From positions 41,485-105,484 of the forward strand of contig JAEUHC010000009.1 in assembly GCA_016794785.1 (NCBI GenBank): a stretch of 64,000 bases of DNA, read 5' to 3'. The notes under the pieces are model-generated. The model was not told where the DNA came from and made no database searches. It saw only the letters and a list, made by a program, of their open reading frames with translations. The translations under genes were made by a program, and so were the position numbers. This document shows positions 55,588 to 63,749 of this stretch, one piece after another (within the stretch, counting starts at the first letter, position 1; every line of letters begins with the position of its first letter). This DNA comes from Opitutaceae bacterium (lineage in GTDB: Bacteria; Verrucomicrobiota; Verrucomicrobiia; Opitutales; Opitutaceae).

Positions 55588-57020
55588 TTCGAGATCTTCA
55601 TGTAGGCGAGGATGTCGTCGTAGAGCCCGCTCTGGTTGGCGTAGAGCGCGTGGTTGCGCGCGGTCTGGAACCAGTCGCTCACGGTCGGCTTGTGCCGCTT
55701 GGCGGCGTCCAGCAAATCGCGGGTCGTGATCGCCTGGAGCGAGCCGGCCTTCATGGCGTCGCGGAGCTTGGCCTCGACGGCCGCGTCGACCACGGCCTTG
55801 AGGTCCGCGCCGGAGAAGCCGTCGGTCTTCTTCGCGAGCTGCTCAAAATCGATCTCGCCGGCCGGCTTACCCTTGAGCGCCAGCCGTAGGATCGAGGCGC
55901 GCGCGGGGGCATCGGGCGGCGGCACGAAGAGGATGCGGTCGAAGCGTCCGGGGCGGCGAAACGCGGGATCGAGGTGCCAGGGGGCGTTGGTCGCGGCGAG
56001 GATGAGCACGCCCTCGTTGGACGAGGCGACGCCGTCGAGTTCCGAGAGGAACTGGTTGATGATCTGGCGACCGCCGCTCTTGAGCATGTCGGTGCGGTTG
56101 GCGCCCAGGGCGTCCACCTCGTCGAAGAACAGCACGCAGGGCCGGTGCGCGCGCGCCTGCGCGAAGATGCCGTGCAGGTTTTTTTCGCTCTGCCCGATCC
56201 ACATGTCGAGCACGTCGCTGATGCCGACGGCGAGGAAGCCGGCGTTCACCTCACCGGCGGTCGCGCGGGCGAGGAAGGTTTTTCCGCAGCCCGGCGGGCC
56301 ATACATCAGGATGCCGCCGCCGATTTTTTTCCCGTAGGCCTTGAAGAGATCCGGCTGCTGGAGCGGGAGGATGATCTTCATCCGCACCTCCTCCTTCACG
56401 GCGTCCATGCCGCCGACATCGGCAAAGTTGGTTGTGGGTTTCTCCGGCTCCTCCGCGGTGCGCGACTCACCCGGCAGATCCCCGGCGGGGAGGCGCTCGC
56501 GCGGTTCCTCATCGTTGTCCGCAGCGCCGAAATCGAACGACGGTGTCTCCGGCTCCGGCGCGGGCGCCGCGGCCTTCGGCAGCTGCGGGGCGGGGCGCGC
56601 CGGGAGAAATTCGCCGAGACTTTTCTCGAGCCCGCGATCGGCGAGGCTGGCGTCGGCTTCGCGCGCGCGCGCGTATTGGCGCGCGGCGAGGCGCGGCTCG
56701 CCGGCGTGGAGCGCGAGGCGCGCGTGCAGGATCAGGGCGCGCGGATCGGGGGTGTCGCCCTTGACCATGTCCTCGACGATCACGAGCGCCGGCCCGTGCT
56801 TGCCCTGCGCAAAAAACGCCGCCGCGAGCCCGAGCTTCGCGCCCGTGTGCCGCGGATCGAGGGCGAGGGCGCGCTTGCAGAGCGCCTCGGCGACCGCAAA
56901 GCCGCCGCTGCGCAGCACCGCCTCGGCCACGTGGAGGAGCAGCGGGAGGTTGTCCGGCGCGAGGCGCAGCGCCTCTCGAAGCGCGGGCGGGACAAGCGGG
57001 GAGTCGAGCGGATCGGACAT
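55584..57020 (-). CDS. AAA+ ATPase with N-terminal TPR region
   Basis: 478 aa. Residues 1-130 hold TPR-like helices (NLPLLLHVAEAVLRSGGFAVAEALCKRALALDPRHTGAKLGLAAAFFAQGK). A disordered acidic linker (PAPEPETPSFDFGAADNDEEPRERL) leads to a classic AAA module: NFADVGGMDAVKEEVRMKIILPLQQPDLF, Walker A GPPGCGKTFLAR, Walker B PCVLFFDEVDALG, arginine-finger region RRPGRFDRILFVPPP and the sensor-2 FSGADLKAVVDAA. It resembles the single-AAA VCP/proteasomal-ATPase type, not a protease. The N-terminal TPR and the coupled membrane TPR partner point to a protein-remodelling function at the membrane. Start at ATG 57020. Confidence 0.85.
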   Translation of the reverse strand: MSDPLDSPLVPPALREALRLAPDNLPLLLHVAEAVLRSGGFAVAEALCKRALALDPRHTGAKLGLAAAFFAQGKHGPALVIVEDMVKGDTPDPRALILHARLALHAGEPRLAARQYARAREADASLADRGLEKSLGEFLPARPAPQLPKAAAPAPEPETPSFDFGAADNDEEPRERLPAGDLPGESRTAEEPEKPTTNFADVGGMDAVKEEVRMKIILPLQQPDLFKAYGKKIGGGILMYGPPGCGKTFLARATAGEVNAGFLAVGISDVLDMWIGQSEKNLHGIFAQARAHRPCVLFFDEVDALGANRTDMLKSGGRQIINQFLSELDGVASSNEGVLILAATNAPWHLDPAFRRPGRFDRILFVPPPDAPARASILRLALKGKPAGEIDFEQLAKKTDGFSGADLKAVVDAAVEAKLRDAMKAGSLQAITTRDLLDAAKRHKPTVSDWFQTARNHALYANQSGLYDDILAYMKISK

Positions 57021-57057
57021 TCCGCGCAATCAAGCGCGGGCGGCGGACAGCGCCGAG

Positions 57058-57495
57058 CTATTTTTTCTTCGTGGTTTCCGTCGCCGAACCGGCGGCGGGC
57101 GCATCGGCCTTGCGGAGAGGCAGGCCCGCGGCCTGCCAGTCCTTGAGGCCACCGGCGCTGGCGGCCTTCACGCCCTTGGCATTGAGCGCGGCGGCGACGG
57201 TGCCGGCGCGTCCGCCGGAGCGGCAGTAGGTGATGACCTGCTTGTCGCCGACTTTGGCGAGAAAGTCCTTCCACTCCTTCTGCGTTCCGTCGAAATCGCT
57301 CTTCGGCAGATGCAGCGCGGGGGCGGCGAGGCCGGTCTCCTGACACTCGGCCGCTTCGCGCACATCGACGAGCACGGCCTTGCCGGATGCGACGAGCTTG
57401 GCGGCGTCTTGGGGCGCGATTTTCGGGGCCGTGTCGGCGGCAAACACTGCCACGGCGGTGGCAAGCAGGAGGGAAACAAGGTGACGGAGTTTCAT
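57058..57495 (-). CDS. Periplasmic rhodanese-like protein
   Basis: 145 aa. Signal peptide MKLRHLVSLLLATAVAVFA, rhodanese core VLVDVREAAECQETGLAAPALHLP, active-site loop VITYCRSGGRAGTVAAAL (Cys, standard six-residue type) and GGLKDWQAAGLPL. The C-terminus is a low-complexity Ala/Thr/Lys tail (APAAGSATETTKKK). It is separate from the other rhodanese gene at 11005, whose loop differs. Located 38 bases after the AAA gene's start, on the same strand, upstream of it. Confidence 0.85.
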   Translation of the reverse strand: MKLRHLVSLLLATAVAVFAADTAPKIAPQDAAKLVASGKAVLVDVREAAECQETGLAAPALHLPKSDFDGTQKEWKDFLAKVGDKQVITYCRSGGRAGTVAAALNAKGVKAASAGGLKDWQAAGLPLRKADAPAAGSATETTKKK

Positions 57496-57559
57496 GGGGG
57501 AAAGGAAAGCTGTCCGGCTTTTCCGGCGAGGCAAGGCAGCTGGCGTGATTGGCTTTGCT

Positions 57560-57973
57560 TCAGAACGGAGTGATGAGGGGAATGGTCTGGCGGCGATGCC
57601 GACGATAGACATGGAAATCGCGATCCAGCGTCCATATCACGCTGTCGCCGTGGCTTTCTGACATGCGCACGAGGCACGCATCGGCAAACGACATCGGCAT
57701 CTCGCGGTAGCGGCGCATGAGGTCGCGGACGGCGCGGTATTCGGCGTGCAGATCAAATTCGCTGCGGAGGAAGCCGGATTCTAACAGATCGAAAACCCGC
57801 TCCGCTTCCTGTCCGTCGCGCTTTAGGAGAAAGCACGCCTCCGAGATCACGGCGTCGCAGGTAAGCACGGTCGGCGGGGCGGAGCGCGCCTGTTCGGCGG
57901 CCCACGCGTTTTGACGTTCGCTTGGGGAAAGCAGGGCGACAATGGCCCCGGCGTCCGCGATCCAAATCTTCAC
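57560..57973 (-). CDS. PIN-domain toxin (VapC-like)
   Basis: 137 aa starting with GTG at 57973, overlapping the stop of the antitoxin gene (GTGA). PIN residues: IADAGAIVAL (Asp5-type metal ligand), VISEACFLL (Glu), SFADACLVRMSE (Asp), and VIWTLDRDFHVYR (Asp). VapC-type PIN toxins cleave RNA, commonly initiator tRNA or the sarcin-ricin loop. The four acidic residues are intact, so activity is expected. Codon use matches the neighbourhood. Confidence 0.85.
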   Translation of the reverse strand: MKIWIADAGAIVALLSPSERQNAWAAEQARSAPPTVLTCDAVISEACFLLKRDGQEAERVFDLLESGFLRSEFDLHAEYRAVRDLMRRYREMPMSFADACLVRMSESHGDSVIWTLDRDFHVYRRHRRQTIPLITPF

Positions 57974-58218
57974 CGGCCGTAGCCTTCCATGTGCTTCGGA
58001 TTGGTCGCCAGATCGGTCGAGCCGCCCTTGCAGGAGCCGATCAGGTGCTTGATCACGTCGTAGCCGGTCCTGGCCTTCGCGGGCTCGGGGGTCACGCCAT
58101 AGGCGCGCAGCGCGCGGCGCACGAGGTCGCCCTGCGAGAGCTTCTCCAGCTTGGCCCGCTTGCGGAGCGCGGCACGCTCCGCCTTGGAGACGCGGATGGC
58201 GAGGGTCTCGGTGTGCAT
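57970..58218 (-). CDS. Ribbon-helix-helix antitoxin of the PIN pair
   Basis: 82 aa. MHTETLAIRVSKAERAALRKRAKLEKLSQGDLVRRALRAYG forms the RHH DNA-binding fold; the C-terminal 40 residues (GYDVIKHLIGSCKGGSTDLATNPKHMEGYGR) are the toxin-wrapping part, with the N-P-K-H-M-E pattern seen in similar antitoxins. Start taken at 58218; a longer frame reaches 58236. Upstream bases have the gene's own promoter space of about 50 bases after the metW stop, so it is probably autoregulated. Confidence 0.82.
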   Translation of the reverse strand: MHTETLAIRVSKAERAALRKRAKLEKLSQGDLVRRALRAYGVTPEPAKARTGYDVIKHLIGSCKGGSTDLATNPKHMEGYGR

Positions 58219-58270
58219 GGCGCTCAGGCAAGACACTTGCTGGTCAAAAGCAAGACAGGGGGCGCACCCC

Positions 58271-58876
58271 TCACTTCGCCAGATCGTAGAGCGCGTAGCC
58301 GGCGAGGAGGTTGGGGAGGGTGCGGCAAGGCGTGTGCCAGTTGCCGGCGAGGTGGGCGCGGCGCGAGATGCGGATGCCCTTGGCCGCGCAGAAGTGCTCG
58401 AAGTCCGCGATCGTGAGCGGATTCGACGGGCGGCTCTCGAACCACTCGGTCGTGTAGACGGCGTTGCGGATCTTGCGGCCCAGCATCAGGGCGTTGACGC
58501 GGTTTTTCCAGAAGCCGTGGTTCACGAAGCCGACCGTGAGCGCGCGGCCGACGCGCAGCGCCTCGAGGATCACGCCCGTGGGATCGGCGAGCTCCTGCAC
58601 CGTGCGCGAGCAGATGACGCGATCGAAATGTTTCTCGGGAAACGCCTGCATGAACGTCGTCATGTCGCCCTGGTAGGCCGAGAGGCCGCGGCGCACGGAG
58701 GCGGTGATGCGCGCGAAGTCCAGGTCCACGCCCACGGCGGAGACTTTCTTCGTCTGCACGAGGTAGTCGAGCAGCGCGCCCGTGCCGCAGCCGAGATCGA
58801 GCACCCGGGTGTTGGGCTCCACCCAGTCCCCGATGATCTGCATGTCCACCGTGCGTTTCTCCGTGGGGCGCGTCAT
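58271..58876 (-). CDS. metW: Methionine biosynthesis protein MetW
   Basis: 201 aa. Methyltransferase-like fold with the MetW pattern: DMQIIGDWVEPNTRVLDLGCGTGALLDYLVQTKKVSAVGVDLDF, RGLSAYQGDMTTFMQAFPEKHFDRVICSRTVQELADPTGVILEALRVG, and the diagnostic GFVNHGFWKNRVNALMLGRKI. MetW acts with MetX to make O-acylated homoserine. The gene starts 2 bases after the metX stop, the classic metXW arrangement. Confidence 0.95.
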   Translation of the reverse strand: MTRPTEKRTVDMQIIGDWVEPNTRVLDLGCGTGALLDYLVQTKKVSAVGVDLDFARITASVRRGLSAYQGDMTTFMQAFPEKHFDRVICSRTVQELADPTGVILEALRVGRALTVGFVNHGFWKNRVNALMLGRKIRNAVYTTEWFESRPSNPLTIADFEHFCAAKGIRISRRAHLAGNWHTPCRTLPNLLAGYALYDLAK

Positions 58877-58878
58877 GG

Positions 58879-60075
58879 CTAGATCGAGTAGTTCGAGTCG
58901 TAGTGCTGGCCGCGCTCGAGAAACGCGCGGACGAGCGAGTAGAGCTCCTCGCTCTCGAGGAGAAACGAATCGTGGCCGAGGTCGGTGCTGAGCTCGGCAT
59001 AGCTCGCGCGCTTGCCGGCGCGGAGGAGAGCGAGCGCGAGGGCGCGGTTCTGCTCGGGCGGGAACAGCCAGTCGCTGGTGAAGCCCACGACCAGCGTGTC
59101 GCCCTCGATCGGGGCGAAGGCCTGCTCGAGCGAGCCGTAGGCGTGCGCGAGGTCGAACTGGTCGAGCGCGCGCGTGATATAGAGATACGTGTTCGCGTCG
59201 AAGCGGTTGATGAAGCTCTGGCCTTGGTGGCGGAGGTAACCCTCGACTTCGAACTGCTGCTCGAAGGCGGTGGCGTCGGCGCTGGCGTTCTCCTTCATCT
59301 TACGGCCGAACTTCCGCTGCATGCTCGCGTCGGACACGTAGGTGATGTGCGCCATCATGCGCGCGATCGCGAGGCCGGTGCGCGGGCCGGCGTCGCGCGG
59401 ATAGTCGCCGCGGTTCCAGGCCGGGTCCTGCATGATGGCCTGGCGGCCGACCGCGTTGAACGCGATCGCCTGCGCGCCCTCGCGGCCGGTCGTGGCCATC
59501 GCCAGCACGCGGCGCGTGAATTTCGGAAACTCGATCGCCATCAGCATCGCCTGCATGCCGCCCATCGAGCCGCCGATCACGCCGTGCAGCTCGACGACGC
59601 CGAGGTGGTCGAGCAGGTGCTTTTGCGCGCGCACCATGTCGCGGATGGTGACGAAGGGAAACGTGATGCCGTAGGCGCGACCCGTCTCGGGGTTGATCGA
59701 CGAGGGGCCGGTCGAACCCTGGCAGCCGCCGAGGACGTTGGCGCAGACGACGAAGAAGCGGCGCGTGTCCACGGCCTTGCCGGGACCGATGAGGTTGTTC
59801 CACCAGCCGGGCTTCTTGTCGGCGGGCGAGTGCCAGCCGGCGCAGTGGTGATCGCCGCTGAGCGCGTGGCAGATCAGGATGGCGTTGTCCCGCGTGGTGT
59901 TGAGCTGCCCGTAGGTCTCGTAGCGCAGGGTGAAGCCGGGGATGACCTGCCCGCTCTTGAACGTGAACGGCTCGCGATGGATGTAGTCGCGCGGCGCCAC
60001 GAGCCCGACATCATCGGGCGCGAGGTGGCGCTGGGCGGCGTCGGCCGCCGCGGTGACTTCAAGATCGTCGGTCAT
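58879..60075 (-). CDS. metX: Homoserine O-acetyltransferase
   Basis: 398 aa. Alpha/beta hydrolase fold with nucleophile GVIGGSMGGMQAMLMAIE, HALSGDHHCAGWH, GPGKAVDTRRFFVVCANVLGGCQGSTGPSSINPETG, and the acid/base residues in GFTSDWLFPPEQ and LGHDSFLLE. The family covers acetyl- and succinyl-transferases; the residues that choose between them were not assessed. It makes the activated homoserine for methionine synthesis, with MetW. A spacer of 78 bases separates it from yebC upstream. Confidence 0.95.
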   Translation of the reverse strand: MTDDLEVTAAADAAQRHLAPDDVGLVAPRDYIHREPFTFKSGQVIPGFTLRYETYGQLNTTRDNAILICHALSGDHHCAGWHSPADKKPGWWNNLIGPGKAVDTRRFFVVCANVLGGCQGSTGPSSINPETGRAYGITFPFVTIRDMVRAQKHLLDHLGVVELHGVIGGSMGGMQAMLMAIEFPKFTRRVLAMATTGREGAQAIAFNAVGRQAIMQDPAWNRGDYPRDAGPRTGLAIARMMAHITYVSDASMQRKFGRKMKENASADATAFEQQFEVEGYLRHQGQSFINRFDANTYLYITRALDQFDLAHAYGSLEQAFAPIEGDTLVVGFTSDWLFPPEQNRALALALLRAGKRASYAELSTDLGHDSFLLESEELYSLVRAFLERGQHYDSNYSI

Positions 60076-60153
60076 CCGGAGGCGGGGACGAAACCACCGC
60101 CCGCCCCGCGAGGCAAGTAACCGGGCGGGTTATGACGGGGTGTCCGGGGCCGT

Positions 60154-60897
60154 CTATTCGCCCGCAATCGCGGGATCGATTTCCTCGTTGGAGAAGACCT
60201 GCTGCACGTCGTCGTTTTCCTCGAGGGTTTCGTGGAGCTTGGCGAGGGTGGCGGCGACTTGGCGATCGGTGACGGGCACGGTCGTCGTCGGGATGTAGGC
60301 GAGCTCGGCGCTGTCGGGCTTGAGGCCTGCGTGCTCAAGGGCGTGCGAGACGCGGTCGAAGGCGTGAAGGGCGCAGCGCACCTCGAAGCCGTGCTCGCTT
60401 GCAATCACGTCGTCGGCGCCGGCTTCGAGGGCGATTTCCATGAGGCGATCCTCGGTGATTTTCTCGCGGGCGATCAGGAACTGGCCGGCGTGCAGAAACT
60501 GGAAGGCCACGGCGCCGGTGCTGGCGAGGTTGCCGCCGTGGCGGGCGAAGGCGGCGCGGACATCCTTGGCGGCGCGGGTCTTGTTGTCGGTCGTGGCCTG
60601 CACCACGAACGCCACGCCGCCGGGGCCGTAGCCTTCGTAGGTGATTTCCTCGTAGGTGAAGCCGGGGAGCTCGCCGGTGCCTTTCTTGATGGCGCGGTCG
60701 ACGTTTTCGGCGGGCATGTTGGCGTCGCGCGCCTTGAGCACGAGGGTGCGGAGGCGGGCGTTGCCGCCGGGATCGCCGCCGCCGGATTTGGCGGCGAGCG
60801 TGATGTCGCGCGAGAGGCGGGAGAAGACCTTGCCGCGGCGCGAGTCGGTGACGGCTTTCAGCCGTTTGACTTTGGACCACTTGTTATGGCCGGCCAT
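60154..60897 (-). CDS. yebC: YebC/PmpR family transcription/translation factor
   Basis: 247 aa, full length. MAGHNKWSKVKRLKAVTDSRRGKVFSRLSRDITLAAKSGGGDPGGNARLRTLV is diagnostic, as are NMPAENVDRAIKKGTGEL and YEGYGPGGVAFVVQATTDNKTR. YebC proteins have been reported as DNA-binding regulators and more recently as factors that help the ribosome translate proline-rich stretches. The protein is at the end of a minus-strand run from rpmH to yidC, separated from yidC by an inverted repeat. Confidence 0.97.
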   Translation of the reverse strand: MAGHNKWSKVKRLKAVTDSRRGKVFSRLSRDITLAAKSGGGDPGGNARLRTLVLKARDANMPAENVDRAIKKGTGELPGFTYEEITYEGYGPGGVAFVVQATTDNKTRAAKDVRAAFARHGGNLASTGAVAFQFLHAGQFLIAREKITEDRLMEIALEAGADDVIASEHGFEVRCALHAFDRVSHALEHAGLKPDSAELAYIPTTTVPVTDRQVAATLAKLHETLEENDDVQQVFSNEEIDPAIAGE

Positions 60898-60917
60898 CGG
60901 GAGAGCGGGGAGGAAAA

Positions 60918-61014
60918 GCTAAGAGCTGAGAGTCTGGAGCTGAGAGATCAGGCAACAGAGCCGAGAGCCAGGGGCTGAGTTTTTGCTCTCAGCTCCAGAC
61001 TCTCGGCTCTCAGC
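60918..61014. repeat. Heptamer-arm inverted repeat between yidC and yebC
   Basis: Left arm heptamers GCTAAGA, GCTGAGA, GTCTGGA, GCTGAGA (60918-60945); right arm GCTCTCA, GCTCCAG, ACTCTCG, GCTCTCA (60985-61012). Complementarity is about 26 of 29 bases. The element begins 21 bases upstream of the yebC start codon and ends 5 bases beyond the yidC stop codon. Confidence 0.85.
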
Positions 61015-61019
61015 CAAAA

Positions 61020-62819
61020 TTATTTCTTTTTCTTCGGCGTCACGTTCTTCACCACCTTGCCGCCGGGGCTGACCGCGACGGCCGGGGGGGTGTCGATCGG
61101 GTCCTTCATGCGGTTGATCACGAGCTGCTGGCCGATGGAGAAGAGGCCGTTGACAAAAGAATACAACGAGAGCGCGCAGGAGAAATTGTAGCAGATGAAC
61201 GCGAAGATGTAGGGCATGAACTTCATCATCTTCACCTGCGCGTTGTCCACGGAAGGGGTCGGCGTGAGGTGCATCTGGATGATCATCGTGGCGCCCATGA
61301 GCAGGGGCATGATGTTCAGCGGGAGCGTCATGAACCCGAGGGGAATCTGCGCGATGGTGTCGGTGGTCGAGAGATCGGGCGCCCAGAGGAAGGGTTGGAA
61401 ACGCAGCTCGGCCGCGCTGGGCAGCATGGTGAAGAAGCCCATGAAGAAGGGCATCGTGAGCAGGATCGGGAGGCAGCCGCCGATGGGATTAATCTTCCGC
61501 GTCTTGAACAGCTCCATCGTGGCCTGCTGCTGCTTCTGGGGGTTGTCCTTGTATTTTTCGCGGATGGCCTGGAGCTCGGGCTGAATCTTGGCCATGCGCT
61601 TGGCGGACTTGGAGGCCGAGAGGGTGGGGTAGATGAAGATGATCTTGAGCGTGAGCGTGGTGAAGACGATGGCCCAACCCCAGGCCCAGGAGCTGGCCGG
61701 CATGGCATTGTGGATCCAGGTCATCAGCGTGAGGAGGATTTCGCTGAAGAACCGGAAGAAACCAAAATCCATGATTTTGTGCTGATCGGCCTTGAAGACT
61801 TTGCCGTTGGAGAGACGCGCGTATTCCTTGGGGCCGACGTAGAGGGATCCGCCGAGCTTGAACTCGCCCTTGGCCGCGAGCGGCTTGGTGTCGAAGTGCG
61901 CGCTGCCGGTGATGCCGTAGGCGTGCAGATCGTCGTCGTGCAGCTCGGGCACGAGTTTTACGCGACGCGTGATGAGGTTCGCGGCGGGCTCGTCGCCCGT
62001 GAGGATGCTGGTGAAGAACTGGTTTTTCACGGCCACCCACGTGAGCGGGCCGCCGCTCTGGATTTCCGGACGCAAGGGATGCGCGCCCATGCCGAGGAAG
62101 CCGCTGCTGGCCTCGAGATCGGAGCGGGGAATGAAGGTCTGGTCGCTGCCGTTGGAGAAACCGGTCTTCAGGTAGAGGCCGGGATCGGCGCGGTCGTTGG
62201 GCGCCGCGGTGCCGAGCGAGAAGCCCACGCGCATGGGGGTGACGGCCTGATCGGTGAGGTTGCGGAAGATCGTCTCGTGCCGGATGAGGTAGGGATCGGT
62301 GGCGTCGCCGGTGTTGGGCGAAACGATGTAGCGACGTGTGACCTCGAGGCGGCCTTCGAACACGGCGCGGTAAACAATCTCGTTCGCGGTGTGCGAGACG
62401 CGTTCGTAGCGCGTGCGGCGGTCGAGGCCGGCGAAATCGACGAAGGCCAGGATCGGATCGGCATGGTCCTGGTTGAAGACGTAGGGTGCGGGTTTCTTCA
62501 GCTCGGCGGTGTATTTCTTGAAGGCGACCGCGAGCAGCGCGCCGCCGGAATCGGTGAAGCGGGCCTCGATGAAGTCGTTCGATAGAGTCGTGACGGTGGC
62601 GCTGGTCGCGTCGCGGTTGACGGCGGCAAAGGCGGTTGACGCCGCGGGCGCGGCCGTCGCGCCGCCGGTGGCGGCGGGTGCGCCGGGCGCGGCGGGATCG
62701 GTGGCCACGGGCTTGGTCTCGACCGGCGCGGGTGGCGGCGGGGTCTTCGGACCGTAAATCATGAAGACGAACGCTGCGACGAGCAGCAGGACGCCGATGG
62801 TGGTGTTCTTTTTGTCCAT
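61020..62819 (-). CDS. yidC: Membrane protein insertase YidC
   Basis: 599 aa, Gram-negative type. N-terminal signal anchor MDKKNTTIGVLLLVAAFVFMIYG, a periplasmic beta-supersandwich domain (residues about 75-340: ANEIVYRAVFEGRLEVTRRYIVSPNTGD, SGFLGMGAHPLRPEI), and five-helix core (ASSWAWGWAIVFTTLTLKIIFIYPTL; GGCLPILLTMPFFMGFFTML; PYIFAFICYNFSCALSLYSFVNGLFSIGQQLV). It ends in a basic tail, KNVTPKKKK. An Ala/Pro-rich linker follows the first helix. Start ATG at 62819. Confidence 0.96.
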   Translation of the reverse strand: MDKKNTTIGVLLLVAAFVFMIYGPKTPPPPAPVETKPVATDPAAPGAPAATGGATAAPAASTAFAAVNRDATSATVTTLSNDFIEARFTDSGGALLAVAFKKYTAELKKPAPYVFNQDHADPILAFVDFAGLDRRTRYERVSHTANEIVYRAVFEGRLEVTRRYIVSPNTGDATDPYLIRHETIFRNLTDQAVTPMRVGFSLGTAAPNDRADPGLYLKTGFSNGSDQTFIPRSDLEASSGFLGMGAHPLRPEIQSGGPLTWVAVKNQFFTSILTGDEPAANLITRRVKLVPELHDDDLHAYGITGSAHFDTKPLAAKGEFKLGGSLYVGPKEYARLSNGKVFKADQHKIMDFGFFRFFSEILLTLMTWIHNAMPASSWAWGWAIVFTTLTLKIIFIYPTLSASKSAKRMAKIQPELQAIREKYKDNPQKQQQATMELFKTRKINPIGGCLPILLTMPFFMGFFTMLPSAAELRFQPFLWAPDLSTTDTIAQIPLGFMTLPLNIMPLLMGATMIIQMHLTPTPSVDNAQVKMMKFMPYIFAFICYNFSCALSLYSFVNGLFSIGQQLVINRMKDPIDTPPAVAVSPGGKVVKNVTPKKKK

Positions 62820-62872
62820 TACGACGGAGAGGCGGAGGGAAGCGGGGACGGAGAGAGGCGGAGTTACGGCGC

Positions 62873-63196
62873 TCAGGTGGCGCTGCGACAGACGGGATGG
62901 GCGCGGCGCGGCGGCACCGGATCGTAGCCGCCGCTGTGCAGCGGCGTGCACTTGGCGAGGCGCACCGCAGCGAGGGCTGTGCCCGCCAGCGCGCCGTGCG
63001 TCGCGATCGCCTCGGCGGCGTAGTGCGAGCACGTCGGATGGAAACGGCAGCCGCAGCGGCCCATCGTGATCACCGGCAGGGCCGGGGCGAGGGTGCGCTG
63101 GTAGAGGCGGATCAGAAGGAGCAGCGCTCCTGCCGGCAGCCGGGCGGCCGTCCGCGCAACGCGGCGGAGCATCGGGGCCATCGTTGCGCGGCTCAT
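62873..63196 (-). CDS. yidD: Membrane protein insertion efficiency factor YidD
   Basis: 107 aa. [69 protein letters not shown] matches the YidD family, with the conserved Cys pattern and GG-x-D-P-V. It helps YidC-dependent insertion at the membrane. The start at 63196 overlaps the rnpA stop by ATGA. A second ATG (63181) is possible. Confidence 0.95.
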   Translation of the reverse strand: MSRATMAPMLRRVARTAARLPAGALLLLIRLYQRTLAPALPVITMGRCGCRFHPTCSHYAAEAIATHGALAGTALAAVRLAKCTPLHSGGYDPVPPRRAHPVCRSAT

Positions 63197-63558
63197 GCGG
63201 AAGAAGGTGTGATGCGTGTGCAGGCCTCGGCGAAACGGGCTTGCAGCTCGGCCATCGGCCAATCGGCGGCCCCCGAGCGGGCGACGATCACCAGATCGCA
63301 GCGGGCAGGCACGCCCTGCTGGTGCTGGCGAAAGAGTTCGCGGAGGCGGCGCTTGGCGCGGTTGCGGCGCACAGCCCGGCCGACCGCCTTGGTCGAGGCG
63401 ATGACACAGACGCGTGGCTTGGCGTTGCCGGTGACGGGCACAGGTTCGCGATCCTTCCACCAAACGGTGAAGGCGCGGGCGTCGACACGCCGGCCCTGAT
63501 CGCGCACGGCGCGGATTTCGGCCGGCCGCCGGAGGTGCTGCTCAGGGCGGAAACGCAT
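63193..63558 (-). CDS. rnpA: Ribonuclease P protein component
   Basis: 121 aa. [34 protein letters not shown] is the RnpA start; the RNR motif is in [27 protein letters not shown]. The protein binds P RNA and the 5' leader of pre-tRNA. It sits 53 bases from rpmH and overlaps yidD, as in most bacteria. The start [10 protein letters not shown] at 63558 fits; an upstream in-frame extension overlaps rpmH and is not conserved. Confidence 0.95.
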   Translation of the reverse strand: MRFRPEQHLRRPAEIRAVRDQGRRVDARAFTVWWKDREPVPVTGNAKPRVCVIASTKAVGRAVRRNRAKRRLRELFRQHQQGVPARCDLVIVARSGAADWPMAELQARFAEACTRITPSSA

Positions 63559-63611
63559 GGGCGGGAGGACCCTGCGCGGGTGGAGCCTCGCAGGAACCGC
63601 AGCCGGTGGAA

Positions 63612-63749
63612 TCAGACGACGGTCAGCCGCTTGCGGCCTTTGCGACGACGGGCGCGGATGACTTTGCGGCCGCCCCGCGTGGCCATGCGGGCGCGGTAAC
63701 CGATCTGGCGGGCGCGTTTTTTGCGGTGCGGGCGGAATGTGGGTTGCAT
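63612..63749 (-). CDS. rpmH: 50S ribosomal protein L34
   Basis: 45 aa, too short for ordinary gene-calling cut-offs. Starts [20 protein letters not shown] and contains [22 protein letters not shown]. The variant (Q at position 2, FRPHRKK where many have RTYQPSKRKR) is normal for Verrucomicrobia. Located at the head of the rpmH-rnpA-yidD-yidC block. Upstream (63750-64000) is GC-rich with a poly-A run and no gene or clear DnaA box. Confidence 0.97.
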   Translation of the reverse strand: MQPTFRPHRKKRARQIGYRARMATRGGRKVIRARRRKGRKRLTVV

